Positions 16,736 to 25,265 of a stretch of DNA of 46,174 bases are shown piece by piece; positions within the stretch are counted from its first letter, which is position 1, and each line of letters begins with the position of its first letter. A program made the translations under genes and the position numbers. The stretch covers positions 1,854 through 48,027 of the forward strand of contig DCAB01000019.1 of the NCBI GenBank assembly GCA_002311855.1, in the 5' to 3' direction. The notes under the pieces were generated by a model, which saw only the letters and a list, made by a program, of their open reading frames with translations, ran no database searches and had not been told where the DNA came from. This DNA is from Candidatus Dadabacteria bacterium UBA1144 (GTDB lineage: Bacteria > Desulfobacterota_D > UBA1144).

Positions 16736-17362
16736 GTGCAAAAAATATTAATAGGTACAAACAATAAAGGGAAAATTAAAGAATACGAGATTCTTTTTAA
16801 AGATATTTTCAATCCGGTACCCCTTAGTTACTTGGAAATTGATCTTGATGTTAATGAAAATGGTTTATCGTACGAAGAGAATGCGCTCATTAAACTGAAA
16901 TACCTAAAAAACAAATCTCCTTTTCCAGTTATTACAGATGATTCTGGACTAGAGGTATCTTCCTTAAACAATGAGCCGGGTATCTTCTCAGCGAGATATT
17001 CAGGAAGAAATTCGTCAGACGAAAAAAATATTAGTAAATTATTAAAAAAGATTAGAGATCAAAGGACTTTATCTAATACTATAGAAACCGATAGGGTAGT
17101 AATGATAGATAGAACTGCACGGTTCGTTTGCTCAATTGCTTATTTTAATTCTGGGAACCCTGCTGAAATTATAACTTCTCACGGAGAATGCTACGGATTA
17201 ATAATAGACAAAGCAAAAGGAAACAATGGATTTGGTTATGATTCAATATTTTATGTAGAAGAACTGTCTAAGACTTTTGCTGAATTATCTATAAATCAGA
17301 AAAGCCTTATAAGTCATCGATATCAAGCTGTGAAAAATTTATTAAAGCAATTAAACATTTAA
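16736..17362 (+). CDS. rdgB: dITP/XTP pyrophosphatase (RdgB/HAM1 family)
   Basis: Hydrolyses non-canonical purine triphosphates (ITP, dITP, XTP) to monophosphates, cleaning the nucleotide pool. The N-terminal GTNNKGKIKEYE is the family substrate loop, followed by ENALIKLKYL, TDDSGLEV with the catalytic Asp, GIFSARYSG, and the C-terminal GNNGFGYDSIFYV and SHRYQAVKNL. The GTG at 16736 gives 208 residues; an in-frame TTG at 16727 is possible. It includes a slightly long central insertion (SNTIETDRVVMIDRTARFV). It stands just after the tmRNA and 36 bases before pyrG. Confidence 0.93.
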   Translation: MQKILIGTNNKGKIKEYEILFKDIFNPVPLSYLEIDLDVNENGLSYEENALIKLKYLKNKSPFPVITDDSGLEVSSLNNEPGIFSARYSGRNSSDEKNISKLLKKIRDQRTLSNTIETDRVVMIDRTARFVCSIAYFNSGNPAEIITSHGECYGLIIDKAKGNNGFGYDSIFYVEELSKTFAELSINQKSLISHRYQAVKNLLKQLNI

Positions 17363-17398
17363 TTTGTAAATATATAAATATTTAAATATTATAAGATA

Positions 17399-19030
17399 AT
17401 GTTTATGCGTAAGAGAGTAACTAAATATATTTTTGTTACAGGTGGGGTTATGTCTTCGCTAGGCAAGGGTCTTGCAAGCGCGTCGATAGGTGCCTTACTG
17501 GAAGCTCGAGGTATTAGGATATCCCTTCAAAAATTGGATCCCTATATCAATATCGACCCAGGAACAATGAATCCTTATCAGCATGGTGAAGTATATGTTA
17601 CTGACGATGGAGCCGAAACTGATTTAGATTTAGGTCATTACGAAAGATTTAATGATATTGTCCTAACAAAAAATAGCAACGTCACCGCTGGAAAAGTATA
17701 TAACGAAGTTATATCTAGAGAAAGAAGAGGAGACTACCTAGGCGAAACCGTACAGGTGATACCTCATATTACTGATGAAATAATTAAAAGAATTTTTGCT
17801 CTTAAGACTAAAGGCGATGTATGTATAGTGGAAGTTGGTGGCACGGTTGGAGATATAGAAAGTTTACCTTTTCTAGAGTCAATTAGACAGATAAGGTCTC
17901 AAGTAGGTAAAGAAAATGCAATTTTTATTCATCTCACATATGTTCCATATATAGCTGCCGCTGGCGAATTAAAAACCAAGCCAACTCAGCACAGTGTTAA
18001 AGATTTATTACAGATAGGTATTCAACCTGACATATTACTATGTAGAACCGATAGATTTCTCTCTAATGATATAAAGAAGAAGATTGCTCTTTTTTGCAAT
18101 TTAAATGTGGAATCGGTTATTACCGCAAAAGATGTTGAAATAATATATGAAGTACCACTAATTTTTCATAAAGAAGGACTCGATCATATAATTTTGGAAA
18201 CTTTAAAAATATGGACTAAAGAACCAGATTTTTCCAAATGGGAAAGTATTGTTTCTAAAATTAAAAGACTTAATAAAACACAAAAAATTAATAGTAAACA
18301 AAAAACTACTACGATTGGAATTGTTGGCAAGTATATCGAACACAAAGATGCCTACAAAAGTCTTCATGAAGCTCTTAACCATGCATCATTTGATAATAAT
18401 GTAAAATTAAATATAGAGTATGTTGACTCAGAACACTTGGAGAAACAATCCCCCAAGAAATTGTTGGGCTCATGCGATGGAATACTGGTTCCGGGAGGCT
18501 TTGGAGACCGAGGTTTCGAGGGAAAAATTTCTGCAATAAAATATGCCAGAGAAAACAATATCCCGTTTTTTGGTATATGCCTTGGGTTGCAGATGGCAGT
18601 TGTAGAATATGCAAGAAACGTATGCAAAATTAAAGACGCATCTTCTATAGAGTCTAAAAAGAAATCAAATAACTATGTGATAAATTTTATGCCGGATCAA
18701 AAAGATTTAGATACTAAGGGTGGCAATATGAGGCTCGGGAAATATCCATGTGAAATTAAGAAAAATTCAAAAGTTCACTCAGCATACAAAAAGACTAAAA
18801 TCTCAGAAAGACATAGACATCGTTATGAAGTAAATCCCGAATACCATTCTAGTCTGACTAAAAATGGATTAATTTTAAGTGGCATGTCTCCTGATGGTAA
18901 ACTAGTCGAAATAATTGAATTAAAAACACATAAATGGTTTGTTGGATGCCAATTTCACCCAGAGTTCAAATCAAGACCATTTCGTTCTCACCCATTATTT
19001 AGAGAATTTATTAAGGTTTCATCTCATTAA
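17399..19030 (+). CDS. pyrG: CTP synthase
   Basis: Makes CTP from UTP using ATP and glutamine. The N-terminal synthetase domain (about 1-270) has VTGGVMSSLGKGL, KLDPYINIDPGTMNP and VEVGGTVGDIES. The C-terminal class I glutamine amidotransferase domain (about 300-540) has PGGFGDRG, nucleophile Cys394 in GICLGLQ, RHRHRYEVN and QFHPEFKSRP with the remaining triad residues. Length of 543 is normal. ATG 17399 is given, but ATG 17405 is equally plausible. The next gene, an RNase, starts 5 bases later. Confidence 0.97.
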   Translation: MFMRKRVTKYIFVTGGVMSSLGKGLASASIGALLEARGIRISLQKLDPYINIDPGTMNPYQHGEVYVTDDGAETDLDLGHYERFNDIVLTKNSNVTAGKVYNEVISRERRGDYLGETVQVIPHITDEIIKRIFALKTKGDVCIVEVGGTVGDIESLPFLESIRQIRSQVGKENAIFIHLTYVPYIAAAGELKTKPTQHSVKDLLQIGIQPDILLCRTDRFLSNDIKKKIALFCNLNVESVITAKDVEIIYEVPLIFHKEGLDHIILETLKIWTKEPDFSKWESIVSKIKRLNKTQKINSKQKTTTIGIVGKYIEHKDAYKSLHEALNHASFDNNVKLNIEYVDSEHLEKQSPKKLLGSCDGILVPGGFGDRGFEGKISAIKYARENNIPFFGICLGLQMAVVEYARNVCKIKDASSIESKKKSNNYVINFMPDQKDLDTKGGNMRLGKYPCEIKKNSKVHSAYKKTKISERHRHRYEVNPEYHSSLTKNGLILSGMSPDGKLVEIIELKTHKWFVGCQFHPEFKSRPFRSHPLFREFIKVSSH

Positions 19031-19035
19031 ACTTA

Positions 19036-20946
19036 ATGTCCAATACTGAAATAACATATCTATTAGTAATCAGTGATTCCAAATTATATATTGTTTTGGA
19101 AAGTCGTTTTGATAAAAAAAAGAGAGAATATTATATCAAAAAAACCAATTCTGAGATTGAAATTAAATTGCCATTAAAGGATATAGTAATCAACAATCTT
19201 TCTTTTCTTCAACCTAACAAGAAAGTAACTAATTTCAATTCATTGTATGAGCTATGGAATACTCTATTCAAAAAAAATAATATTTATGAAATATCAGATT
19301 TTGTCTTACAAGCAATTAAGTTTTACAAAATTGATTCAATTGGTTCGTTACAAGTTTTTATAGAATTATTTAACAAAGAATTTATTTTTTTCAAAATCGT
19401 AGATAACGACAAGGTATATCTTAATCCTAAGAATATAATAGAAAAAATAAAAAATAATATAAATCAAAAGAAAAAATCTCGTGATTTATCAGAAGAATTC
19501 GTTAATAACGCAATCCAAGGTTTAAAAATCGAAAGAAACAAATTTCAAAACCAAATATCTCAAATTTCTTCTTACCTGTCAGGATTTTCTGATTATCAAA
19601 AGTCATTTATATCATTAATAAAAAAAAATATGAATTTAATTTCCGATGACGAGATTTTAGATTGGGGTAAAAAATTAAATCTTTTTGATTCGACCTTTGA
19701 ACCTTTCTATTTAAGAAATAAGCTAAGCAATTTGTTCTCATATAATGAATTAGATACAAAGTTGACAATAAACAAAGATCATCACAACCAAACTCTTTCT
19801 TCTTTTACTATAGATGACGAATCAACTTACGATTATGATGATGCTATAACAATTGAAAAGAACAACGATAAGTATATTTTGTATGTACACGTGGCTAATT
19901 TTTCAGACTATTTTGACTACGGATCTATCTATGACAATGATGCGAAGAAAAGAATAAGTACGATATATACTCCATCGGAAAATTTTGATTTATATAGAAA
20001 AGACATTGTTGAACGTATAGGTTTAAAAGAAGGTGAAACAAGAGAAGTAATTTCCATTAAATTTAACATTTCTAATTTCAATTTAGAAAATTATGAAGTC
20101 TTAAATAATTTTATTAAAGTCGAAAAAAATTATTCTTATAAAGAATTTGACGAAATTCTTCCTTTGAATGATGACTTTAAGTTTCTAGATACTTTTACTA
20201 GGAGCTTAAACAATGAAAGGATTAAGTCCGCAGATTTTGAGTCTTTCAATCCTGAATTATCAATATCGTATGATGAGACAAGGAAATTGTTTCTCAAAAC
20301 ACATGGTAACTATATTTCTTCAAGAATCATTTCGGAATTGATGATTCTTTCAAACAGATTAATTTCTGAATATATGATTGATAATTCAATACCATCAATA
20401 TTTAGATCTCAGGATGAATCTAGAAATCTTGAGGTAACTAAGATAAAGGGTAATCGTGACTTTAGTTTTTACAGAAATGTAGCACAAATTGGAATTTCAA
20501 CGACTCCGAAACCTCATTATGGATTAGGTCTGGATTCATATTTGCAATACACATCACCTATTAGAAGGTATTACGATTCACTAATAATGAGACAATTGGA
20601 TAGCTTCTTGAAGAATCAATCCTTGTTCTTTTCTAAAGATAAAATTGATGAAATAATTCAAGGGACTATTCCACTGTTGGAATCAAATAAAGCAAAATCT
20701 AAGAATGCTTATAAACATTGGGCCTTAAAACTAATCAAACAAGATAAAATTGATGAGCTAATAGGATATATATATTCAGATATCAAGGATAAATACATTA
20801 TTTTCTTTAATGAGTACAATTTCTTTGACTCGATACCTAAAATAAATTGCAAGAGAATTTATAGGGAAAATGATAAGATTAGAATTACTTTTGAGTTTAT
20901 TGATTCAAATACACTCAACATTCACAATATTCAAGATATTCTTTAA
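19036..20946 (+). CDS. RNase II/R-type exoribonuclease (RNB domain)
   Basis: A probable 3'-5' exoribonuclease. The catalytic RNB motif FTIDDESTYDYDDAIT lies at about residues 255-270 and contains the metal-binding aspartates, followed by YVHVANFSDYFD. The conserved YTSPIRRYYDSL at about 505-516 is also an RNB hallmark. The first 250 residues do not look like the cold-shock domains of E. coli RNase II. Instead the Leu-rich stretch around 70-135 (LYELWNTLFKKN, EFIFFKIVDNDKVYLNP) resembles the winged-helix N-terminus of Deinococcus/cyanobacterial RNase II-like enzymes. A short S1/OB-like end may be present. The 636-residue protein is very AT-rich in coding and rich in Asn, Lys and Ile. Confidence 0.85.
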   Translation: MSNTEITYLLVISDSKLYIVLESRFDKKKREYYIKKTNSEIEIKLPLKDIVINNLSFLQPNKKVTNFNSLYELWNTLFKKNNIYEISDFVLQAIKFYKIDSIGSLQVFIELFNKEFIFFKIVDNDKVYLNPKNIIEKIKNNINQKKKSRDLSEEFVNNAIQGLKIERNKFQNQISQISSYLSGFSDYQKSFISLIKKNMNLISDDEILDWGKKLNLFDSTFEPFYLRNKLSNLFSYNELDTKLTINKDHHNQTLSSFTIDDESTYDYDDAITIEKNNDKYILYVHVANFSDYFDYGSIYDNDAKKRISTIYTPSENFDLYRKDIVERIGLKEGETREVISIKFNISNFNLENYEVLNNFIKVEKNYSYKEFDEILPLNDDFKFLDTFTRSLNNERIKSADFESFNPELSISYDETRKLFLKTHGNYISSRIISELMILSNRLISEYMIDNSIPSIFRSQDESRNLEVTKIKGNRDFSFYRNVAQIGISTTPKPHYGLGLDSYLQYTSPIRRYYDSLIMRQLDSFLKNQSLFFSKDKIDEIIQGTIPLLESNKAKSKNAYKHWALKLIKQDKIDELIGYIYSDIKDKYIIFFNEYNFFDSIPKINCKRIYRENDKIRITFEFIDSNTLNIHNIQDIL

Positions 20947-21004
20947 CCTTTTTAGCCGCTTTCGACAGGGGGATGTTCTACTTTTTTAAATCGACTGTTT
21001 TGTG

Positions 21005-21010
21005 TATAAT
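21005..21010 (+). promoter_or_regulatory. Possible -10 box upstream of gltA
   Basis: A perfect TATAAT preceded by TGTG lies about 70 bases before the gltA start, in the 134-base gap after the RNase gene. No good -35 box is present at 16-18 bases upstream; only a T-run is there. The TG just upstream could partly compensate, as in extended -10 promoters. Nothing else is recognised in the gap. Confidence 0.4.
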
Positions 21011-21067
21011 AGTACTTAACCGTCGTCCCACTTTATTTAAACTTTGTTTTATGTAAAAGGTGAGCTC

Positions 21068-21074
21068 AGGGAGG
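21068..21074 (+). promoter_or_regulatory. Ribosome-binding site deciding the gltA start
   Basis: AGGGAGG sits 6 bases before TTG 21081. It makes that TTG the likely start, rather than the GTG at 21060, which lies upstream of this site and has no Shine-Dalgarno of its own. Confidence 0.75.
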
Positions 21075-21080
21075 CATAAG

Positions 21081-22361
21081 TTGGCAAAAAACACATTAAC
21101 TTTAATTGATAATAGAGTCGATAAGACGTACGAGATTGAAATTGAAAGTGCTACTATCAGAGCTAAAGATTTAAGGCAAATAAAAGTTACTGAAGATGAA
21201 TTTGGGATGATGAGCTATGACCCCTCTTTTGAAAATACTGCTTCATGTAAAAGTGGTATAACATTTATTGACGGAGATAAGGGTATTTTAAGGTACAGAG
21301 GCTATCCAATAGAGCAACTGGCTGAAAGTAGTAATCAATTAGAGGTCTCAAAGTTATTAATCGATGGTGAATTACCAAACGAAAAGGAATTCAGAAAATG
21401 GCAACTAGATATTCAGAGCAACAACGCCGTTCCAGAGCCCATAAAGGATATAATTCAAGCTTTTCCAAAGAACGCGCATCCGATGGGCACTCTGATTAGT
21501 CTTGTGGCTGCATTATCTACTTTTTATCCAGAAGCTAAGAATATTACGAACGACAAAGAAAACTACCTTAATATATGTAGATTAATTGCACAAGTCCCAA
21601 TTCTTGCGGCTCATTTCTACAGACATTCTCAAAATCTTACTCTGATACCACCTGATAATTCCTTAAGTTATGCTGAGAATTTGCTTAATATGATGTTCGA
21701 TGGTGATGAGAAAAAATTGCATCCCAATATTGTTGATGCGATGGACAAGTTGTTAATTCTTCATGCAGATCACGAACAAAATTGCAGCGCAAGTGTTATG
21801 AGAAATGTTGGAAGTTCTGAACCTGATCCATACTCCTCAGTATCTGCAGCAGCTTCAGCATTATATGGACCGTTACATGGAGGAGCGAATGAAGCCGTTT
21901 TAGAGATGTTGGGTGATATCCAAACAGCTGACGATATTCGGAGTTTTCTAGATAAAGTACAAAATAAAGAGGTTAAACTTATGGGTTTTGGCCATAGAGT
22001 TTATAAAGCTTATGATCCAAGAGCCAAATGTATAAAGAAAGCAGCGGATAGTGTTTTTGCAATTACTGGCACAAACCCATTATTGGATATCGCATTACAA
22101 CTTGAATCAATTGCTTTAAGTGAAGAATATTTTATTGCAAGAAATCTTTATCCAAATGTGGACTTCTATTCCGGTCTTATTTATCAAAGTATGGGAATTC
22201 CAACAGAAATGTTTACGGTACTATTTGCAATTGGTCGAACCGCAGGGTGGCTCGCCCAATGGAAAGAACTTCTTTCTGATGATGAGCAAAAAATCGCAAG
22301 GCCTAGACAAATCTATACGGGCTATGGATCAAGAAACTATATTGATGTTTCCAAAAGATAA
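21081..22361 (+). CDS. gltA: Citrate synthase
   Basis: Condenses acetyl-CoA with oxaloacetate at the entry of the TCA cycle. The TTG start gives 426 residues beginning AKNTLTLIDNR, matching the usual beginning of type II (GltA) enzymes, with SYDPSFENTASCKS and LRYRGYPIEQLAE after it. Active-site histidines lie in HADHEQNCSAS and MGFGHRVYK, and the catalytic aspartate in VDFYSGLIYQSMGIP. The ending GYGSRNYIDVSKR is also standard. It converges on the nuo operon with only 7 bases between gltA and nuoN, and no hairpin terminator is visible between them. Confidence 0.97.
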   Translation: MAKNTLTLIDNRVDKTYEIEIESATIRAKDLRQIKVTEDEFGMMSYDPSFENTASCKSGITFIDGDKGILRYRGYPIEQLAESSNQLEVSKLLIDGELPNEKEFRKWQLDIQSNNAVPEPIKDIIQAFPKNAHPMGTLISLVAALSTFYPEAKNITNDKENYLNICRLIAQVPILAAHFYRHSQNLTLIPPDNSLSYAENLLNMMFDGDEKKLHPNIVDAMDKLLILHADHEQNCSASVMRNVGSSEPDPYSSVSAAASALYGPLHGGANEAVLEMLGDIQTADDIRSFLDKVQNKEVKLMGFGHRVYKAYDPRAKCIKKAADSVFAITGTNPLLDIALQLESIALSEEYFIARNLYPNVDFYSGLIYQSMGIPTEMFTVLFAIGRTAGWLAQWKELLSDDEQKIARPRQIYTGYGSRNYIDVSKR

Positions 22362-22368
22362 TCATAAT

Positions 22369-23766
22369 TTAAGTTAAAATCTGCAGGATGGCAGGATTGA
22401 TGCCAAGAATAATTGTAATAAAAACACAAATTGTAATTATTATTTTGTTGATCATAGAGAAATCTATATTCTCAACTTGATTGAATTGTTTGTGGTTAAA
22501 GATTGCTCTAATTATTTTTAGGTAGTAATAAAAAGAAATTAATACACTTAATAGTATAGCGGAGGGTAAAAATACACCATACGCCTTATAACTAATTAGG
22601 GCAATGTTGAATTTGCCCCAAAAACCGCCAAACAACGGTGCACCAGCAAGTGAAAGCAAAAAGCACGATATTGATAGTGCAAGGAATGGATTTCTTTCAT
22701 AGAGACCGTTTAATTTATCTAGATTAAAATTTTCAATTACTGTTGGTAGACAATTCAAGCATACATACAAACCAACATTAGCAAAAATATAAAAAGTAAA
22801 ATATAAAATTATAAAATCTAATGAAATGCTGCTGGGAACGATAATTCCTATTAGCATTATCCCTGCATGCGGAATTCCCGAATAAGCCAGAAGTCTTAAT
22901 AAGTTGTTCTGTTTGATGACTAATAGAGATCCAAAGAAGATAGATATAACACTTAGGAAGCCAACAATGAAAATTATTTTTTTATTAAGTAGTTCTGCCA
23001 CTAAACCATCGAAAAAAAACAATAGGAATGCAATGATAGAGATCTTGGGAATCGTGCTAAGAAATGGGAGCATATTAATTGGGGCTGCCTCATACGTATC
23101 TGAAACCCAGAAATGAAACGGATACAAAGCACATTTAAAGCTTATTGTTGCAAGTAAAAAAATTGAAGCTAAAATTATTATATAATCGTCCAGTGCCCAG
23201 TTAATATCTACAAAATAAGTGCTACCAGAAAGTGAATAAAAAAGAACGGCGGAAAAAATTAGAAACACAGTTGATAGCGTTCCAAAGAAAAAGAGCTTAG
23301 TCGCTGCTTCTATAGATTTTGAGGGATCTAGACCCATTCCAGATATTAGATATAGAGGAATGCTAAGTAGTTCAACAGATATGATTAAACCAAAAAACTC
23401 TCTCGATGATACGACGAGCATCCCACCGACTAAAGATACTATGAGAAGGAAGCTGTATTCATCTAAATATTTTTTTAATTGATCAGTTTTTGAATTAGAG
23501 ATTAACGACAGTGAAAGCAAAGAACCGAATATTAATAAAAGCTTGATTATTTTAGTTGACGAAGTGTTTTCGAAAGTAGAATTTAAATAGAAGCCCTCGG
23601 GTGTTTTCAATATAAAAAAACCTGAAGCAATTATTCCTACAAGTATCATTGTTTTGTTTGCCATTATTTTTCTTTTGTAGTTAACGATAGAATTTGCTAA
23701 AAGTGCAAAAGAAAGAATCACAAGGATAATTTCAGGTAGCAAAAAAGTTAGAACATTCATAATCAT
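22369..23766 (-). CDS. nuoN: NADH-quinone oxidoreductase subunit N
   Basis: Antiporter-like proton-pumping membrane subunit of complex I, with about 13-14 hydrophobic helices in 465 residues. The conserved helix with CALYPFHFWVSDTYEAAP and the discontinuous-helix lysine region LPFLSTIPKISIIAF are clear, as is the buried-Lys/Glu style EFFGLIISVELLSIPLYLI. It is last in the nuoA-N operon. The ATG overlaps the nuoM stop by 4 bases (ATGA). Confidence 0.95.
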   Translation of the reverse strand: MIMNVLTFLLPEIILVILSFALLANSIVNYKRKIMANKTMILVGIIASGFFILKTPEGFYLNSTFENTSSTKIIKLLLIFGSLLSLSLISNSKTDQLKKYLDEYSFLLIVSLVGGMLVVSSREFFGLIISVELLSIPLYLISGMGLDPSKSIEAATKLFFFGTLSTVFLIFSAVLFYSLSGSTYFVDINWALDDYIIILASIFLLATISFKCALYPFHFWVSDTYEAAPINMLPFLSTIPKISIIAFLLFFFDGLVAELLNKKIIFIVGFLSVISIFFGSLLVIKQNNLLRLLAYSGIPHAGIMLIGIIVPSSISLDFIILYFTFYIFANVGLYVCLNCLPTVIENFNLDKLNGLYERNPFLALSISCFLLSLAGAPLFGGFWGKFNIALISYKAYGVFLPSAILLSVLISFYYYLKIIRAIFNHKQFNQVENIDFSMINKIIITICVFITIILGINPAILQILT

Positions 23767-25265
23767 ATCCCTATTATTCCAATTGATTCTCCATTTAAAA
23801 ATTTAATTAAAAAATTAGGAAATATGCCTATTAGACAAATTAGTGCTATCAGCGCATAGCAGATGATTCTCTCATTCCTATCTAAATCAATCTTATTTTT
23901 ATTATCGTCTCTAAACTTTAGGCATATTTTCTTTATCGTTCTGAACATATACAAAGTCGTTATAAGGATTCCGAAAAGAGGTACTGCAAGTAAAAGATGA
24001 TGATTCGCGACCCATATACTATTCATTATTAAAAATTCCGCAATAAAGCCACTAGTTAAAGGAAAGCCAATACTTGCAAATGCAGCAAAAATAAAAATAG
24101 AAGATAAAATTGGTGAATTGTCCATCATCGAGTTTAATTCTTTTATAGATCTTGTACCTTTTGTAGCATGAATTATACCAATTGAAAAAAACAATAAACT
24201 TATTGTTAATCCATGCGATATTGTCTGTACTATAGCTCCATTCATACCAATATGATTATGCATAGCTAAAGCAATAAAGATGTATCCTATGTGTGAGAGT
24301 GATGCATATGCGGCCAAATATTTAAGATCATCTTGCATCATCGCAGTAAATGCTCCATAAATTATATTTATTGAGGCCAAAATGATTAACAAACTAGAAT
24401 ATTCTACAAAAGCATCACTCATTAAAGGGATTAAAATCTTGATGAATCCTACTATTCCAATTTTCATTAAAATTCCAGCAAAGATTATAGAGCCAGCGGT
24501 TGGAGCTGTTCCATGACCATCTGGTACCCATGTGTGAAAAGGCCACAAACCGGAATGAGAACCAAATCCAATTAAAAGCAAAAAATATGCAAACGTGTTA
24601 GAAGATATTTTTCTTTCAGACGTCAATAATTCACTAATTGAGAATGTGCCTTCAGAAATCCCAATAATTCCAAGACCTAAAAAGATTAGTGCTGAACCAG
24701 ATAATAAATAGAGTGTTATCTTGTACGCACCATAATTCTTTGTACCCACGGATAAAGAATTCAATATCTTTGAGAACGGACCGGAGACTTCTCTCGGTAA
24801 GGCATATCCCCAATTCATTACAATTAAGAACATTGGTACAATCGCGATTTCATAAAAAAGAAAAAAGACAAATAGATCATCGGCGAGGATTAGTCCATAA
24901 ATTCCAACAGAAATTATAGATATAAGAGTGTTGATTTCGCTTAATCTCTTTTCGGTCTTCAATGTTGAAAAAAGAGCAACTATTATCGTAATATTCGATA
25001 AAATTAAAAGTGCTATTGATATTTTAGTTACGCTAAAACTCATTGAAACGTTTAAGCTAGGAAATAAATCATAGAGCTTAATGAGTTCTTGATGTGTATT
25101 TTTTATGATTAAATCATTCTGATTGATATATATAGCTATTATCAGCAAGGTTATTAAAGAAGAAAAAATTGGTAAGTATTTTACTATTCTATCTTTTGAA
25201 GAATAAAGATTAATCAGCAGTGATACCAATAAGGGTATCAATAGTATTGATAATAAAAACGTCAT
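23763..25265 (-). CDS. nuoM: NADH-quinone oxidoreductase subunit M
   Basis: Antiporter-like proton-pumping subunit of complex I, 500 residues with about 14 membrane helices. Family motifs are LFYEIAIVPMFLIVMNWG with the conserved glutamate, GLWPFHTWVPDGHGTAPTAG, and the lysine helix FAGILMKIGIVGFIK, plus SLSHIGYI. Its start overlaps the nuoL stop by 4 bases, and its stop overlaps nuoN by 4 bases, so nuoL, nuoM and nuoN are translationally coupled. Confidence 0.97.
   Translation of the reverse strand: MTFLLSILLIPLLVSLLINLYSSKDRIVKYLPIFSSLITLLIIAIYINQNDLIIKNTHQELIKLYDLFPSLNVSMSFSVTKISIALLILSNITIIVALFSTLKTEKRLSEINTLISIISVGIYGLILADDLFVFFLFYEIAIVPMFLIVMNWGYALPREVSGPFSKILNSLSVGTKNYGAYKITLYLLSGSALIFLGLGIIGISEGTFSISELLTSERKISSNTFAYFLLLIGFGSHSGLWPFHTWVPDGHGTAPTAGSIIFAGILMKIGIVGFIKILIPLMSDAFVEYSSLLIILASINIIYGAFTAMMQDDLKYLAAYASLSHIGYIFIALAMHNHIGMNGAIVQTISHGLTISLLFFSIGIIHATKGTRSIKELNSMMDNSPILSSIFIFAAFASIGFPLTSGFIAEFLIMNSIWVANHHLLLAVPLFGILITTLYMFRTIKKICLKFRDDNKNKIDLDRNERIICYALIALICLIGIFPNFLIKFLNGESIGIIGI

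Noticed and set aside
18364..18627. Reverse-strand open frames within pyrG
   Set aside because: Shadow frames of a well-supported gene; no motif or start signal of their own.
21060..21080. GTG start 21 bases earlier for gltA
   Set aside because: The AGGGAGG ribosome-binding site lies between it and TTG 21081, and citrate synthases begin at the latter.
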